A DNA stretch of 45,685 bases from NCBI RefSeq assembly GCF_004348425.1, contig NZ_SMKK01000045.1, positions 1 through 45,685 on the forward strand, given 5' to 3'. The position numbers were made by a program, and so were the translations under genes. Shown here one piece after another: positions 23,698 to 31,164 of the stretch. The notes below the pieces were generated by a model. That model saw nothing but the letters and a program-made list of their open reading frames with translations. It did not search any database and was not told the DNA's origin. The number at the start of each line of letters is the position of its first letter. Within the stretch, counting starts at the first letter, position 1. This DNA is from Actinomadura sp. 7K507. Its GTDB lineage: Bacteria > Actinomycetota > Actinomycetes > Streptosporangiales > Streptosporangiaceae.

Positions 23698-26178
23698 ATG
23701 GCACGACGCGGATCCCCAGCCCCTCCACCGCCGGACTTCGAAGAGAACATCGTCGACGTCGATGTCTCCGAGGAGATGCGCGGCAGCTTTCTCGAGTACG
23801 CCTACTCGGTCATCTACCAGCGGGCGCTTCCCGACGCGCGCGACGGCCTGAAGCCCGTCCAGCGGCGCATCCTGTACTCGATGAACGAGATGGGGCTCCG
23901 CCCCGACCGCGGGCACGTCAAGTGCGCCCGCGTCGTCGGCGAGGTCATGGGCAAGCTGCATCCGCACGGCGACAGCGCCATCTACGACGCGATGGTGCGG
24001 ATGGCGCAGTCGTGGGCGATGCGGATGCCGCTGGTCGACGGGCACGGCAACTTCGGCTCGCTCGGCGGCGACGACATGCCCGCCGCCATGCGGTACACCG
24101 AGGCGCGGCTGTCGCGCGAGGCGATGCTCATGGTCGCCTCCATCGACGAGGACACGGTCGATTTCCGCCCCAACTACGACGGGCAGGAGACCGAGCCGGA
24201 GGTGCTCCCGGCGGCGTTCCCGAACCTGCTGGTGAACGGCGCGTCCGGCATCGCGGTCGGGATGGCCACGAACATGGCGCCGCACAACCTCGGCGAGGTC
24301 ATCGCCGCGGCCCGGCACCTGATCGACCACCCGGACGCCACGCTGGACGACCTGATGCGCTTCGTCCCCGGCCCCGACCTGCCGACCGGCGGGAAGATCG
24401 TCGGCCTGGACGGCATCCGCGACGCCTACGAGCGCGGCCGGGGCACGTTCCGCACCCGCGCCACCACGACGATCGAGAACGTCACGCCCCGCCGCAAGGG
24501 CATCGTCGTCAGCGAACTCCCCTACGCCGTCGGGCCGGAGCGCGTCAAAGCCAAGATCAAGGAACTGGTCAACGCCAAGAAGATCCAGGGCATCTCCGAC
24601 CTGAAGGACCTCACCGACCGCAACGTCGGCCTCCGCCTGGTCATCGAGATCAAGAACGGGTTCAACCCCGAGGCCGTCCTGGCCGACCTCTACCGGCTCA
24701 CCCCGATGGAGGAGACGTTCGGCATCAACAACGTCGCCCTCGTCGACGGCCAGCCCCGCACGCTCGGCCTGCGCGACATGCTGCAGGTCTACGTCGACCA
24801 CCGCATCGACGTCGTCCGCCGCCGCTCGATGCACCGCCGCAAGAAGCGCGAGGACCGCCTCCACCTCGTGGACGGCCTCCTGGTCGCGCTGCTCAACATC
24901 GACGAGGTCATCCAGGTCATCCGGCAGAGCGACGACGCCGCGCAGGCCAAGCAGCGCCTCATGCAGATCTTCGAGCTCTCCGAGATCCAGTCGCAGTACA
25001 TCCTGGACACCCCGCTGCGCCGCCTCACCCGCTACGACCGCCTGGAACTGGAGAAGGAGAAGGAGCAGCTCGCCAAGGAGATCGCCCAGCTGACCGCGAT
25101 CCTCGAATCGGAGAAGAAGCTCCGCGGCGTCGTCTCCAAGGAACTCGGCGATGTCGCCAAGGAGTTCACCACCCCCCGCAGGACGATCCTGCTGGAGTCC
25201 TCGGGCCAGACCGCCGCGGCGGCCGTCCCCCTCGAGGTCGCGGACGACCCGTGCCAGGTCCTGCTGTCATCGACCGGCCTCATGGCCCGCACCCACGACG
25301 CGTCCCCGCTGCCGGACAGCGGCCCCCGCGCGAACCACGACGTGCTGGTCTCGGTCGTCCCCGCCTCGGTCCGGGGCCAGGTCGGCGCGGTGACGTCCCT
25401 GGGCAGGATGATCCGCGTCGAGGTCGTCGACCTCCCGACACTGCCGACCTCGGCGACGCCCCCGTCCCTGGCGGGCGGAGCCCCGGTGGCCGAGTACATC
25501 AACCTCGAACCGAACGAAACGGTCGTAGGCATAGCCGCCGTCTCCGACCAGGGCGGCGGCCTGGCTCTGGGGACGGCCCAGGGCGTGGTCAAACGCGTAG
25601 TGCCCGAATTCCCCGCCAACCGCGACGAATTCGAAGTCATCACCCTCAAGGACGACGACCGCGTCGTCGGAGCCGTCCAGCTGCTCTCCGAGGAACAGCA
25701 CCTCGTCTTCATCAGCACCGACGCCCAGCTCCTGCGCTTCGCCGCCTCGATCGTCCGCCCCCAGGGCCGCGCCGCCGGCGGCATGGCGGGCATCAAACTC
25801 GGCGAGGACACCCGCGTCCTGTGGTTCGGCGCCATAGACCCCACCCGCGAGGCCCGCGTGATCACGGTCTCGGGCTCGTCCTCGGCACTGCCCGGCACCC
25901 AGACCGGCGCGATCAAGCTCGCCGACTTCGCCGAGTACCCGGCCAAGGGCCGCGCGACCGGCGGCGTCCGAGCCCACCGCTTCCTGAAGGGCGAGGACGT
26001 CCTGCTCCAGGCCTGGGCAGCCCCGACGCCACTCCGAGCCGCGGCCGCCAACGGCAAACCGGCGATGCTCAACGTGTCAATGGGCCGCCGCGACGGCTCC
26101 GGCGAGAAACTCGACAAGCCCATCGTGGCCATCAGCGGCCCGATAAGTGAGCCACCGGAAGACACGACCGAGGAATGA
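23698..26178 (+). CDS. parC: DNA topoisomerase IV subunit A
   Basis: 826 aa, close to actinomycete ParC. The breakage-reunion domain has the winged-helix stretch HPHGDSAIYDAMVRMAQ (Ser93 and Asp97 at the quinolone-determining positions, both unmutated) and the catalytic Tyr133 in AAMRYTEARLS. A coiled-coil arm with LEKEKEQLAKEI follows around 450-490, then a C-terminal beta-pinwheel. With ParE it cuts and passes DNA duplexes to decatenate sister chromosomes. Distinction from GyrA is by resemblance to ParC and by the parE-type gene in the same window; gyrA/gyrB normally sit together elsewhere. ATG at 23698 begins the conserved region, and the frame upstream is noise. A strong hairpin follows the stop. 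Confidence 0.88.
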   Translation: MARRGSPAPPPPDFEENIVDVDVSEEMRGSFLEYAYSVIYQRALPDARDGLKPVQRRILYSMNEMGLRPDRGHVKCARVVGEVMGKLHPHGDSAIYDAMVRMAQSWAMRMPLVDGHGNFGSLGGDDMPAAMRYTEARLSREAMLMVASIDEDTVDFRPNYDGQETEPEVLPAAFPNLLVNGASGIAVGMATNMAPHNLGEVIAAARHLIDHPDATLDDLMRFVPGPDLPTGGKIVGLDGIRDAYERGRGTFRTRATTTIENVTPRRKGIVVSELPYAVGPERVKAKIKELVNAKKIQGISDLKDLTDRNVGLRLVIEIKNGFNPEAVLADLYRLTPMEETFGINNVALVDGQPRTLGLRDMLQVYVDHRIDVVRRRSMHRRKKREDRLHLVDGLLVALLNIDEVIQVIRQSDDAAQAKQRLMQIFELSEIQSQYILDTPLRRLTRYDRLELEKEKEQLAKEIAQLTAILESEKKLRGVVSKELGDVAKEFTTPRRTILLESSGQTAAAAVPLEVADDPCQVLLSSTGLMARTHDASPLPDSGPRANHDVLVSVVPASVRGQVGAVTSLGRMIRVEVVDLPTLPTSATPPSLAGGAPVAEYINLEPNETVVGIAAVSDQGGGLALGTAQGVVKRVVPEFPANRDEFEVITLKDDDRVVGAVQLLSEEQHLVFISTDAQLLRFAASIVRPQGRAAGGMAGIKLGEDTRVLWFGAIDPTREARVITVSGSSSALPGTQTGAIKLADFAEYPAKGRATGGVRAHRFLKGEDVLLQAWAAPTPLRAAAANGKPAMLNVSMGRRDGSGEKLDKPIVAISGPISEPPEDTTEE

Positions 26179-26180
26179 CC

Positions 26181-26221
26181 AATGGGGCCCGGTCCGCCAC
26201 TCGGGCGGGCCGGGCCCCATT
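26181..26221 (+). terminator. parC terminator hairpin (18-bp stem)
   Basis: Starting 2 nt after the parC stop codon, AATGGGGCCCGGTCCGCC pairs with GGCGGGCCGGGCCCCATT across a 5-nt loop. The single mismatch becomes a G-U pair in RNA. Confidence 0.85.
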
Positions 26222-26268
26222 CCCGATCTTCCGGAACAACCCGGCCGATCGTCCCGTACTTTCCACGC

Positions 26269-26315
26269 TTGCCCTGGACCGGATGACACGCGGATGATTT
26301 ACCCCTACTTAGGGG
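26269..26315 (+). promoter_or_regulatory. Putative promoter and Shine-Dalgarno-covering dyad of lipoprotein gene
   Basis: TTGCCC (26269) and GATGAT (26293) are 18 bp apart and could act as -35/-10. Just downstream CCCCTA and TAGGGG (26302-26307, 26310-26315) make a 6-bp dyad whose right arm is part of the AGGGGGAA ribosome site of the ATG at 26322. It may mask ribosome binding. Promoter call is tentative. Confidence 0.35.
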
Positions 26316-26321
26316 GAAATC

Positions 26322-26900
26322 ATGGGGCGTCTCATACCGGCCATCGCGGCGATCAGCGCATTACTCACCCTCGGCGCCTGCGCCGAACAGGCCAAGTCAC
26401 CCGCCGCGGCTTCGAACACAACGGCGAGCGCGACACCTTCCACGGCAAGTGCCCCTCCCACCACCAGCGCGGCCCCCACGCCCACTCCGTCGGTCGAACA
26501 ACGCACCGTCACGAAGAACCACAGAATTCCATACAAGACTCGAAGGGTGAGCGACCCCACCCTTGCCAAGGGCAAGACAAGAGTGAAGAGGCGCGGCGTC
26601 TCAGGCATCAAGACCCTCACCTACAAGGTCACCTATGCCGGCGGCGAGGCCACGGACCGGAAACTCGTGCGCGAGGTCGTCACAAGAAAGCCGGTCGCCC
26701 GGATCATCGCGGTCGGCACCAAGCAGGCCCGGCGGTGCGACGAGAACTACAGCGGCGCCTGCGTCCCGATCGCCAGCGACGTCGACTGTGCGGGCGGCAG
26801 CGGCAACGGCCCCGCCTACGTCCAAGGGCCCGTCCGCGTCGTCGGCTCGGACATCTACGATCTCGACCGAGACGGCGACGGCACCGCCTGCGACTCCTGA
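26322..26900 (+). CDS. Lipoprotein with G5 domain and C-terminal Excalibur domain
   Basis: 192 aa. A signal peptide of about 19 residues ends in the lipobox LGAC (Cys20), so it is exported and lipid-anchored. A Ser/Thr/Pro/Ala-rich linker (~25-57) precedes a G5 domain (~60-135: VTKNHRIPYKTRRVSD, then LVREVVTRKPVARIIAVG), a cell-wall polysaccharide-binding fold. The C-terminus has paired cysteines and the Excalibur motif YDLDRDGDGTACD, a calcium-binding DxDxDG loop. It should act at the cell surface, perhaps on peptidoglycan or N-acetylglucosamine polymers. A decayed copy of this gene lies 4 kb downstream at 30518. Confidence 0.85.
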   Translation: MGRLIPAIAAISALLTLGACAEQAKSPAAASNTTASATPSTASAPPTTSAAPTPTPSVEQRTVTKNHRIPYKTRRVSDPTLAKGKTRVKRRGVSGIKTLTYKVTYAGGEATDRKLVREVVTRKPVARIIAVGTKQARRCDENYSGACVPIASDVDCAGGSGNGPAYVQGPVRVVGSDIYDLDRDGDGTACDS

Positions 26901-26975
26901 CCACCGGGCTCCGGACGACGCGCGCCCCGGCGGGAGGCTGCTGGCGGCCAAGGGCATGGGAGACGAGATGACGGT

Positions 26976-27212
26976 ATGGCAGGAGCACCGTCCCGGGACT
27001 CCAAACCCGGCGCTCGGCCCGTCCCTGAGGAGTCCAAGGCGTACTACAACATCGTCCACTTGTACGGCGGGATATTCGTGCAGGGAGCCGAGACGGTCGT
27101 GAGCCCGGCCACGCCGGGCAGCAGCGCTCCCCCCGGCCCCACCATGCGCAAGGCGGGGGAACGGTTGAAAAAGCTCAGCGAACTCGCCGAAAAGATCCGC
27201 GCACTGAACTGA
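26976..27212 (+). CDS. Small hypothetical protein
   Basis: 78 aa. It reads as protein-like through AYYNIVHLYGGIFVQGAETVV and ends in an amphipathic helix (LKKLSELAEKIRALN). The N-terminal 18 residues are rich in Pro/Ser/Gly and less certain; no strong ribosome site is seen before the ATG. No family recognised. It lies between the lipoprotein gene and the converging DUF6463 gene. A 15-bp segment of its 3' end is repeated 94 bp downstream. Confidence 0.55.
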   Translation: MAGAPSRDSKPGARPVPEESKAYYNIVHLYGGIFVQGAETVVSPATPGSSAPPGPTMRKAGERLKKLSELAEKIRALN

Positions 27213-27281
27213 ATACCCCGCTCGTCGAGCCGCCTCGGGGATCGCCGGCCGGCGAGCGCGGCAGAGGCTCAGCGAACTCGC
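27173..27281. repeat. 15-bp direct repeat flanking the end of the small ORF
   Basis: GCTCAGCGAACTCGC occurs at 27173-27187 (end of the small ORF) and at 27267-27281 (end of the DUF6463 gene, antisense). Bases around both copies are also similar, so a longer segment seems to have been duplicated. Confidence 0.7.
27216..27240. terminator. Compound hairpin between convergent genes
   Basis: CCCCG (27216) pairs with CGGGG (27236), enclosing a second perfect stem GCTCG/CGAGC at 27220-27230. It is 3 nt after the small ORF's stop and upstream of the converging DUF6463 stop. Confidence 0.4.
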
Positions 27282-27745
27282 AGACGAGGTCCGTGTGTCG
27301 TGCTGTTCTCGCCGGGGTCCGGATCGCGAAGAGGGGTGCCGTCGTGGCGTGACGCGATCAGGGCCAGAACGCCGATGACGATGAGGGACACGGCGCCTCC
27401 GACGGGTTCCAGCGCCATGATCGGGATTCCGAGCGCCAGGAGGATCCATCCTGTCTCCACCGGGACCGTTCCGGTGACGAGCACAGCCCTCCTCACCAGC
27501 ATGCCCAGCCCGAAGAGGGCAATACCACAGACCACGAACCATTCGGCGGCCATGCGCTCTTTGTCGCCGGTGGCCGAGTTCCACACGCCGTCGGACACCA
27601 TGCCGCGCCATTGCGAACCATCGACGACCAGGCCCAGCAGCACGTGCAGGACGGCGACGATGAGCACGAGGCGCGGAACCCACCGGGACAGGCCGGGGAC
27701 ATCCCGAGGCGCGTAGGCCGTCTGGTCGTTCTCTCTGGTTTTCAC
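27269..27745 (-). CDS. DUF6463-like small membrane protein
   Basis: 158 aa with four hydrophobic helices: LVLIVAVLHVLLGLVVDG, the WFVVCGIALFGLGMLV region, the GWILLALGIPIMALEP region and a final VSLIVIGVLALIAS. The layout matches small integral membrane proteins of the DUF6463 type that often accompany TetR regulators. The start is a GTG at 27745 overlapping the TetR stop (GTGA), so the two are co-translated. Regulation is probably through the palindrome upstream of the TetR gene. Function unknown; it could act in drug or lipid stress, which is inference. Confidence 0.75.
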   Translation of the reverse strand: MKTRENDQTAYAPRDVPGLSRWVPRLVLIVAVLHVLLGLVVDGSQWRGMVSDGVWNSATGDKERMAAEWFVVCGIALFGLGMLVRRAVLVTGTVPVETGWILLALGIPIMALEPVGGAVSLIVIGVLALIASRHDGTPLRDPDPGENSTTHGPRLRVR

Positions 27746-28293
27746 GATTCGGCCTTTCCTTCGTCCAACAGCCGGAACACCAGTTCGTAGATGTCGCGCA
27801 TCTCCCCGCCGGGCAGTGGCGGCATCAGGTGCGCGCCTCCGATCACGACCAGGTAGAGCAGCGTGGCCATGCGGTCCGGGGCCGCGTAACCGGCCTGGCC
27901 GCACAGCTCCCGCAGGTACCGGATGCGGGTGGCGTCCACCCGCTCCTGCATGGCCGCCGCCTCCGGGTCCTGCTTCGCCCAGGCCCGGATCCCGATCTCC
28001 AGTTGCGGATCGTCGTCGCTGGTGGCCTGCGTCGCGAGGCGGTCGAGTCTGCCCTGGGCCGACTGGTCCTCGCTGCGTTCCACCACGTCGATGACCGCCG
28101 TGGTGTGCCGCTCCTCGTAGTGGGCCAGCAGCCGCGTCCGGAACTTCGGCATCGACCCGAAGTGGTGGTAGAAGGCGCCTTTGGACATCCCCATCCGCTC
28201 GCACATCCGATCCAGCGTCACCGCCGGCGCACCCTGCTCGGCCAGCAGCGCCAGCCCCTCCTCCAGCCACACTCCCGCGGCCGTTTCGCTCAC
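27742..28293 (-). CDS. TetR-family transcriptional regulator
   Basis: 183 aa from the GTG at 28293, which has GGAGGTGG 3-4 nt upstream; the longer frame to 28395 would run through the operator and is rejected. The helix-turn-helix (~8-52) includes LLAEQGAPAVTLDRMCERMGMSKGAFYHHF in split form (VTLDRMCERMGMS, then KGAFYHHF). The rest is a helical ligand domain. It is encoded before, and overlaps, the DUF6463 gene. A perfect 27-bp palindrome sits directly in front of the start, so autorepression is likely. The ligand is unknown. Confidence 0.88.
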   Translation of the reverse strand: MSETAAGVWLEEGLALLAEQGAPAVTLDRMCERMGMSKGAFYHHFGSMPKFRTRLLAHYEERHTTAVIDVVERSEDQSAQGRLDRLATQATSDDDPQLEIGIRAWAKQDPEAAAMQERVDATRIRYLRELCGQAGYAAPDRMATLLYLVVIGGAHLMPPLPGGEMRDIYELVFRLLDEGKAES

Positions 28294-28300
28294 GCCCCAC

Positions 28301-28327
28301 CTCCATACCAAACCTTTTGGTATGGAG
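28301..28327. promoter_or_regulatory. TetR operator: perfect 12-bp inverted repeat
   Basis: CTCCATACCAAA and TTTGGTATGGAG face each other across a 3-bp centre, 8 bp before the TetR start codon; the arm even includes the GGAG of the ribosome site. Size, symmetry and position are those of a TetR autoregulatory operator. Confidence 0.85.
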
Positions 28328-28378
28328 CTTATCAGAGCGACCCGGCGGCGACCATCCGGTCCCGACCGCATCGCCCAC

Positions 28379-29206
28379 TCACCTGCGGACCGCATCGAGA
28401 TCCTCGTTGCACCGGACGATCTCCTCGGCCACTTCCACGACGTCGCACACCGGGAGACGGAGGACGCCGGCCGGCGGCAGGGTGGCGAAGAACGTCCCGT
28501 CCCGCACCCAGACCGTGATCTCCGCCCGCACCGAGAGGACGGCCATCCGCCACCCGTCGCTCAGGTGCAGCGGCCCGATTCCCCGCGCGGCGAGCAGCCG
28601 CCGTAGTGCCCGGGCCGCCTCATGGCAGTCCCGCCGAGGCGGGAACCACGGCACTTGCACAGGCAGCGCGAAGTAGACGACCTTCCCGGACACCGGCACC
28701 GAGCCCAGCCGCGACCGGCTGCGATGGGCTCCCCAGCGCCCGCCATGCTCCACCGCCAGGGCGTTCACCACCTCCAGCCCACGCCCGCCCTCCGCCTCCA
28801 CCGGCGGACGCAGGTTCGCCCCGGACGGCACGGTCCCGCACCACGACGCGGAGTCGAAGACCCGAACCACGACCTCCGCCCCCTGCCCGCGCCCGTAGAT
28901 CTGCAACTCGGGCAACCCAGCCGTAGGCATGGACCCGAGCGCCCGTCCACCCAGCGCATGCACGAACACGTTCGTCGCCAACTCGGAAACCATCGTCACC
29001 GCGTCGTCGACCAGGTCCCCCGGCAGCAGCAACGCGGTGAGCGTGTCCCGGGCGAGCGTCCGCGCCGCCCCCGCACACCGAGCGTCCGGCGGCAGCCCCC
29101 AACCCGCACACCCACCACGCCGAACCACCTCCGCCCCACACCCGTCGCCTCCCGCACCACCCGGCGCCCTCCACACCACGACCACCACCCTTTGATCCGT
29201 GACCAT
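28379..29206 (-). CDS. AbaA-like ATP-binding (anti-sigma-type) regulatory protein
   Basis: 275 aa from the ATG at 29206; upstream starts in the open frame are not excluded. A GHKL ATPase domain spans ~50-185: TMVSELATNVFVHA (N-box), VVVRVFDSASW (G1 Asp) and EAEGGRGLEVVNALA (G2). The first ~45 residues are Gly/Cys-rich and a C-terminal ~85-residue extension (LPVQVPWFPP onwards) carries no ATPase motif. It is divergent from an XRE/DUF5753 gene followed by a DUF397 gene, the arrangement of whiJ/abaA-type clusters that regulate development and antibiotics in Streptomyces. It is probably a partner of those two proteins. Confidence 0.75.
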   Translation of the reverse strand: MVTDQRVVVVVWRAPGGAGGDGCGAEVVRRGGCAGWGLPPDARCAGAARTLARDTLTALLLPGDLVDDAVTMVSELATNVFVHALGGRALGSMPTAGLPELQIYGRGQGAEVVVRVFDSASWCGTVPSGANLRPPVEAEGGRGLEVVNALAVEHGGRWGAHRSRSRLGSVPVSGKVVYFALPVQVPWFPPRRDCHEAARALRRLLAARGIGPLHLSDGWRMAVLSVRAEITVWVRDGTFFATLPPAGVLRLPVCDVVEVAEEIVRCNEDLDAVRR

Positions 29207-29353
29207 GAGGACACCCTGAGTGATGGCCTCGCATCGCATAGTGGTCCCGACGTGACCTGATCGCAAGTGGAAGTGAAAAATTCCATCTCAGAATCCTGCG
29301 GAGCTTCACGAAAACGCCGGTGGACGCACCAGCGGGCACGGCACACTCGGTAC

Positions 29354-30232
29354 ATGCCTGAACGTCGTCCCACGATCCGCGAGCGCAAGCTCGCCGCCGA
29401 GTTGCGCCGCCTGCGCGAAAGATCAACCCTCCGGCTCGATCAGGTTGTCGCCGAGTTGCAGGCCCGAGGGTCGGGGCGTTGGTCCACCCCGAAGCTCTCC
29501 CGTGTCGAGACGGCGGCCCAGGGGATCAAGACGACGGACGTCAACCAGCTATGCGATATCTACGACGTGACTCCCGAGAGGCGAGAGGCGCTACTCGCTC
29601 TCACCCGATCAGCACGCCAACGCGGCTGGTGGGACGCCTACGCCGACACCATCCACACTGACTACGCCGCCTACATCGAGCTCGAGGCCGAAGCCAAGTC
29701 CCTTCGCTGTTACGACGCCCTCGTTCTCAATGGCCTGCTGCAGACCAACGAGTACGCATACGAAGTCATCCGTGTGGGATTGATGCAGTTCGCACCTCCG
29801 TCGGAAGTGGACCGGCGTGTTGAAGTGCGCACCACCCGCCAGGCACTCCTTCACGACCGCGAACCTGCGCCACTCCGCATCTGGTCGATCATCGACGAAG
29901 CCGTGCTCCGCAGGATCATCGGCGGCCCAGCGGTCATGAACCGCCAGTACCATCACCTGCTCAATCTGGCCGAACACCCCAACGTGATGCTCCAGGTGCT
30001 TCCCTTTGCGGCTGGAGCCCACGCCGCACCCACCGGCACCTTTGCGTACATGGATTTCCCCGAGCGGCACACGCCCGATGTCGTCTATCTTGACGGACTG
30101 ACGAGCGCTCTCTACATCGAGGATGACACCCAGGTCCACACCTACTGCCTGGCGTTCAACCAGCTCGCCATGACCGCGCTAGGCGCCGACGAGTCACTCG
30201 ACATGATCTCCAAACTGGCCAAGAGCGCATGA
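29354..30232 (+). CDS. XRE-family regulator with DUF5753 domain (WhiJ/Scr1-like)
   Basis: 292 aa. An N-terminal XRE helix-turn-helix (~8-70: ERKLAAELRRLRERS, STPKLSRVETAAQGI) is followed by the DUF5753 domain (~95-280) with RCYDALVLNGLLQTNEYA, RQALLHDREPAPLRIWSIIDEA split across that region, and LQVLPFAAGAHAAP. Such proteins pair with a DUF397 protein in a regulator/antagonist arrangement like WhiJ with its BldB-like partner. The ATG at 29354 begins the conserved region and no ribosome site is evident. The DUF397 gene follows after 19 bp, and the anti-sigma-type ATPase gene is divergent. Confidence 0.9.
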   Translation: MPERRPTIRERKLAAELRRLRERSTLRLDQVVAELQARGSGRWSTPKLSRVETAAQGIKTTDVNQLCDIYDVTPERREALLALTRSARQRGWWDAYADTIHTDYAAYIELEAEAKSLRCYDALVLNGLLQTNEYAYEVIRVGLMQFAPPSEVDRRVEVRTTRQALLHDREPAPLRIWSIIDEAVLRRIIGGPAVMNRQYHHLLNLAEHPNVMLQVLPFAAGAHAAPTGTFAYMDFPERHTPDVVYLDGLTSALYIEDDTQVHTYCLAFNQLAMTALGADESLDMISKLAKSA

Positions 30233-30251
30233 ATGCGGCATATTTACTCAA

Positions 30252-30455
30252 ATGAGCATAAAAGGCTATCGGTCCAGTTGGCGTAGAAGCTCTCACTCGG
30301 CGCAGGGAGCGAACTGCGTGGAGGTGGCCCAGGCCACGGAGGCTTGGGCAGTCCGCGACTCCAAAGACGCCACCGGCCCCGTCCTGACCCTCACCCGCGA
30401 CGAGTGGACCGCCCTCCTCGACACCATCAAGACAGGCACCCACGACCTCCCCTGA
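30252..30455 (+). CDS. DUF397 (BldB-like) small protein
   Basis: 67 aa, the standard DUF397 size. The family pattern is clear: WRRSSHSAQGANCVEVAQ, then AVRDSKDATGPVLTLTRDEW. DUF397 proteins antagonise the DNA binding of the XRE/DUF5753 protein encoded beside them. It is 19 bp downstream of that gene and closed by a hairpin at 30476. Confidence 0.92.
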   Translation: MSIKGYRSSWRRSSHSAQGANCVEVAQATEAWAVRDSKDATGPVLTLTRDEWTALLDTIKTGTHDLP

Positions 30456-30475
30456 CCGGCGCCCGGGAACGACCA

Positions 30476-30512
30476 AAGGACCCGGGGCCGCCATTTCAGC
30501 GCCCGGGTCCTT
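30476..30512 (+). terminator. Terminator hairpin after DUF397 gene
   Basis: AAGGACCCGGG and CCCGGGTCCTT form a perfect 11-bp stem with a 15-nt loop, 21 nt after the DUF397 stop codon. Confidence 0.75.
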
Positions 30513-30517
30513 GCGAA

Positions 30518-30655
30518 TTCGAATGCATCGGCGAGGGCGAGGCCTTCCACTGCTGGCGAGCCCGCCACGACGAGCCCGGCGCCCATGCCCACCCCTTCGG
30601 TCGAACAGCGCACCGTGCTGTTGCGTGAGGTCGTCACAAGAAACCGGTCGCCCTG
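30518..30655 (+). pseudogene. Decayed, internally deleted copy of the G5/Excalibur lipoprotein gene
   Basis: Bases from TTCGAATGCATCGGCGAG onwards match the lipoprotein gene from 26411 (TTCGAACACAACGGCGAG), through the shared CGGTCGAACARCGCACCGT. The match then jumps about 157 bp, resuming at GAGGTCGTCACAAGAAA (26671 in the gene), and ends shortly after with a one-base loss (AAACCGG for AAAGCCGG). The signal peptide, most of G5 and the whole Excalibur domain are absent. It runs into the 3' end of the minus-strand gene at 30634. It cannot make a working protein. Confidence 0.75.
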
Positions 30656-31053
30656 ACCGGGATCCGACGACTGCCGGAGCGGGCGATGTCGCGGCCGCGA
30701 GCGTGTGCGCGGACTCGGTAGAGGCCGGGCCCTGCCGGAGTGAGCATCGGCAGGTCTGGTGGATCTTCCATCAGGCAGCGCACCATGAGTGGGCCTTCTT
30801 CGACCTGCATGCTGGCCTCGGCGATTTCTTCCCAGCCCCCATCGCCCAAGGGCGGCGGGTGGTCGTGGATCTCGATGTGCACCGCGACGTTGCCGTCGGC
30901 GATTCCGGTGTGCACGATGACCCCTTCGCCGGTGGTGGAGATGAGCCCTCCGGCTTCCTCGGGCACGTAGTCCTGCTGGTCCGGCTCCATGAGGAAGAAC
31001 TGGTGGTAGTCGATGTAGGTCCACGCGGGGCCGTGCCGAGCGATCAAGGTCAT
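30634..31053 (-). CDS. Hypothetical protein, C-terminus probably replaced
   Basis: 139 aa, soluble, acidic. It looks like a beta-rich protein: WTYIDYHQFFLMEP, GVIVHTGIADGNVAVHIEIHD in pieces, and GPGLYRVRAHARGRDIA. ATG at 31053 has AAGGGA about 8 nt upstream. From memory, proteins of this type continue past RVRVHARGRD with a short acidic stretch and an IWPA-like end. Here the last 14 residues are basic (SGSRRIPVRATGFL) and overlap the lipoprotein pseudogene on the other strand, as if a recombination junction had replaced the end. Function unknown. Confidence 0.6.
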   Translation of the reverse strand: MTLIARHGPAWTYIDYHQFFLMEPDQQDYVPEEAGGLISTTGEGVIVHTGIADGNVAVHIEIHDHPPPLGDGGWEEIAEASMQVEEGPLMVRCLMEDPPDLPMLTPAGPGLYRVRAHARGRDIARSGSRRIPVRATGFL

Positions 31054-31164
31054 CGAGCTGTCCCTTCCAGGTGGGTGGGGTAGCTGTTCCAGATTCCGGC
31101 GGCGGTGCGGTGAGGTGCTTGGCGGCGGCGTTGGGGACGCCGTCGGTCGCGTTGCGCAGGGCCT

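Noticed and set aside
26158..26971. 274-codon plus-strand frame across the parC end and the lipoprotein
   Set aside because: It crosses the parC terminator and overlaps the clear lipoprotein gene in another frame.
28294..28395. Longer start for the TetR gene
   Set aside because: It would translate through the 27-bp operator and the strong ribosome site that precedes the GTG at 28293.
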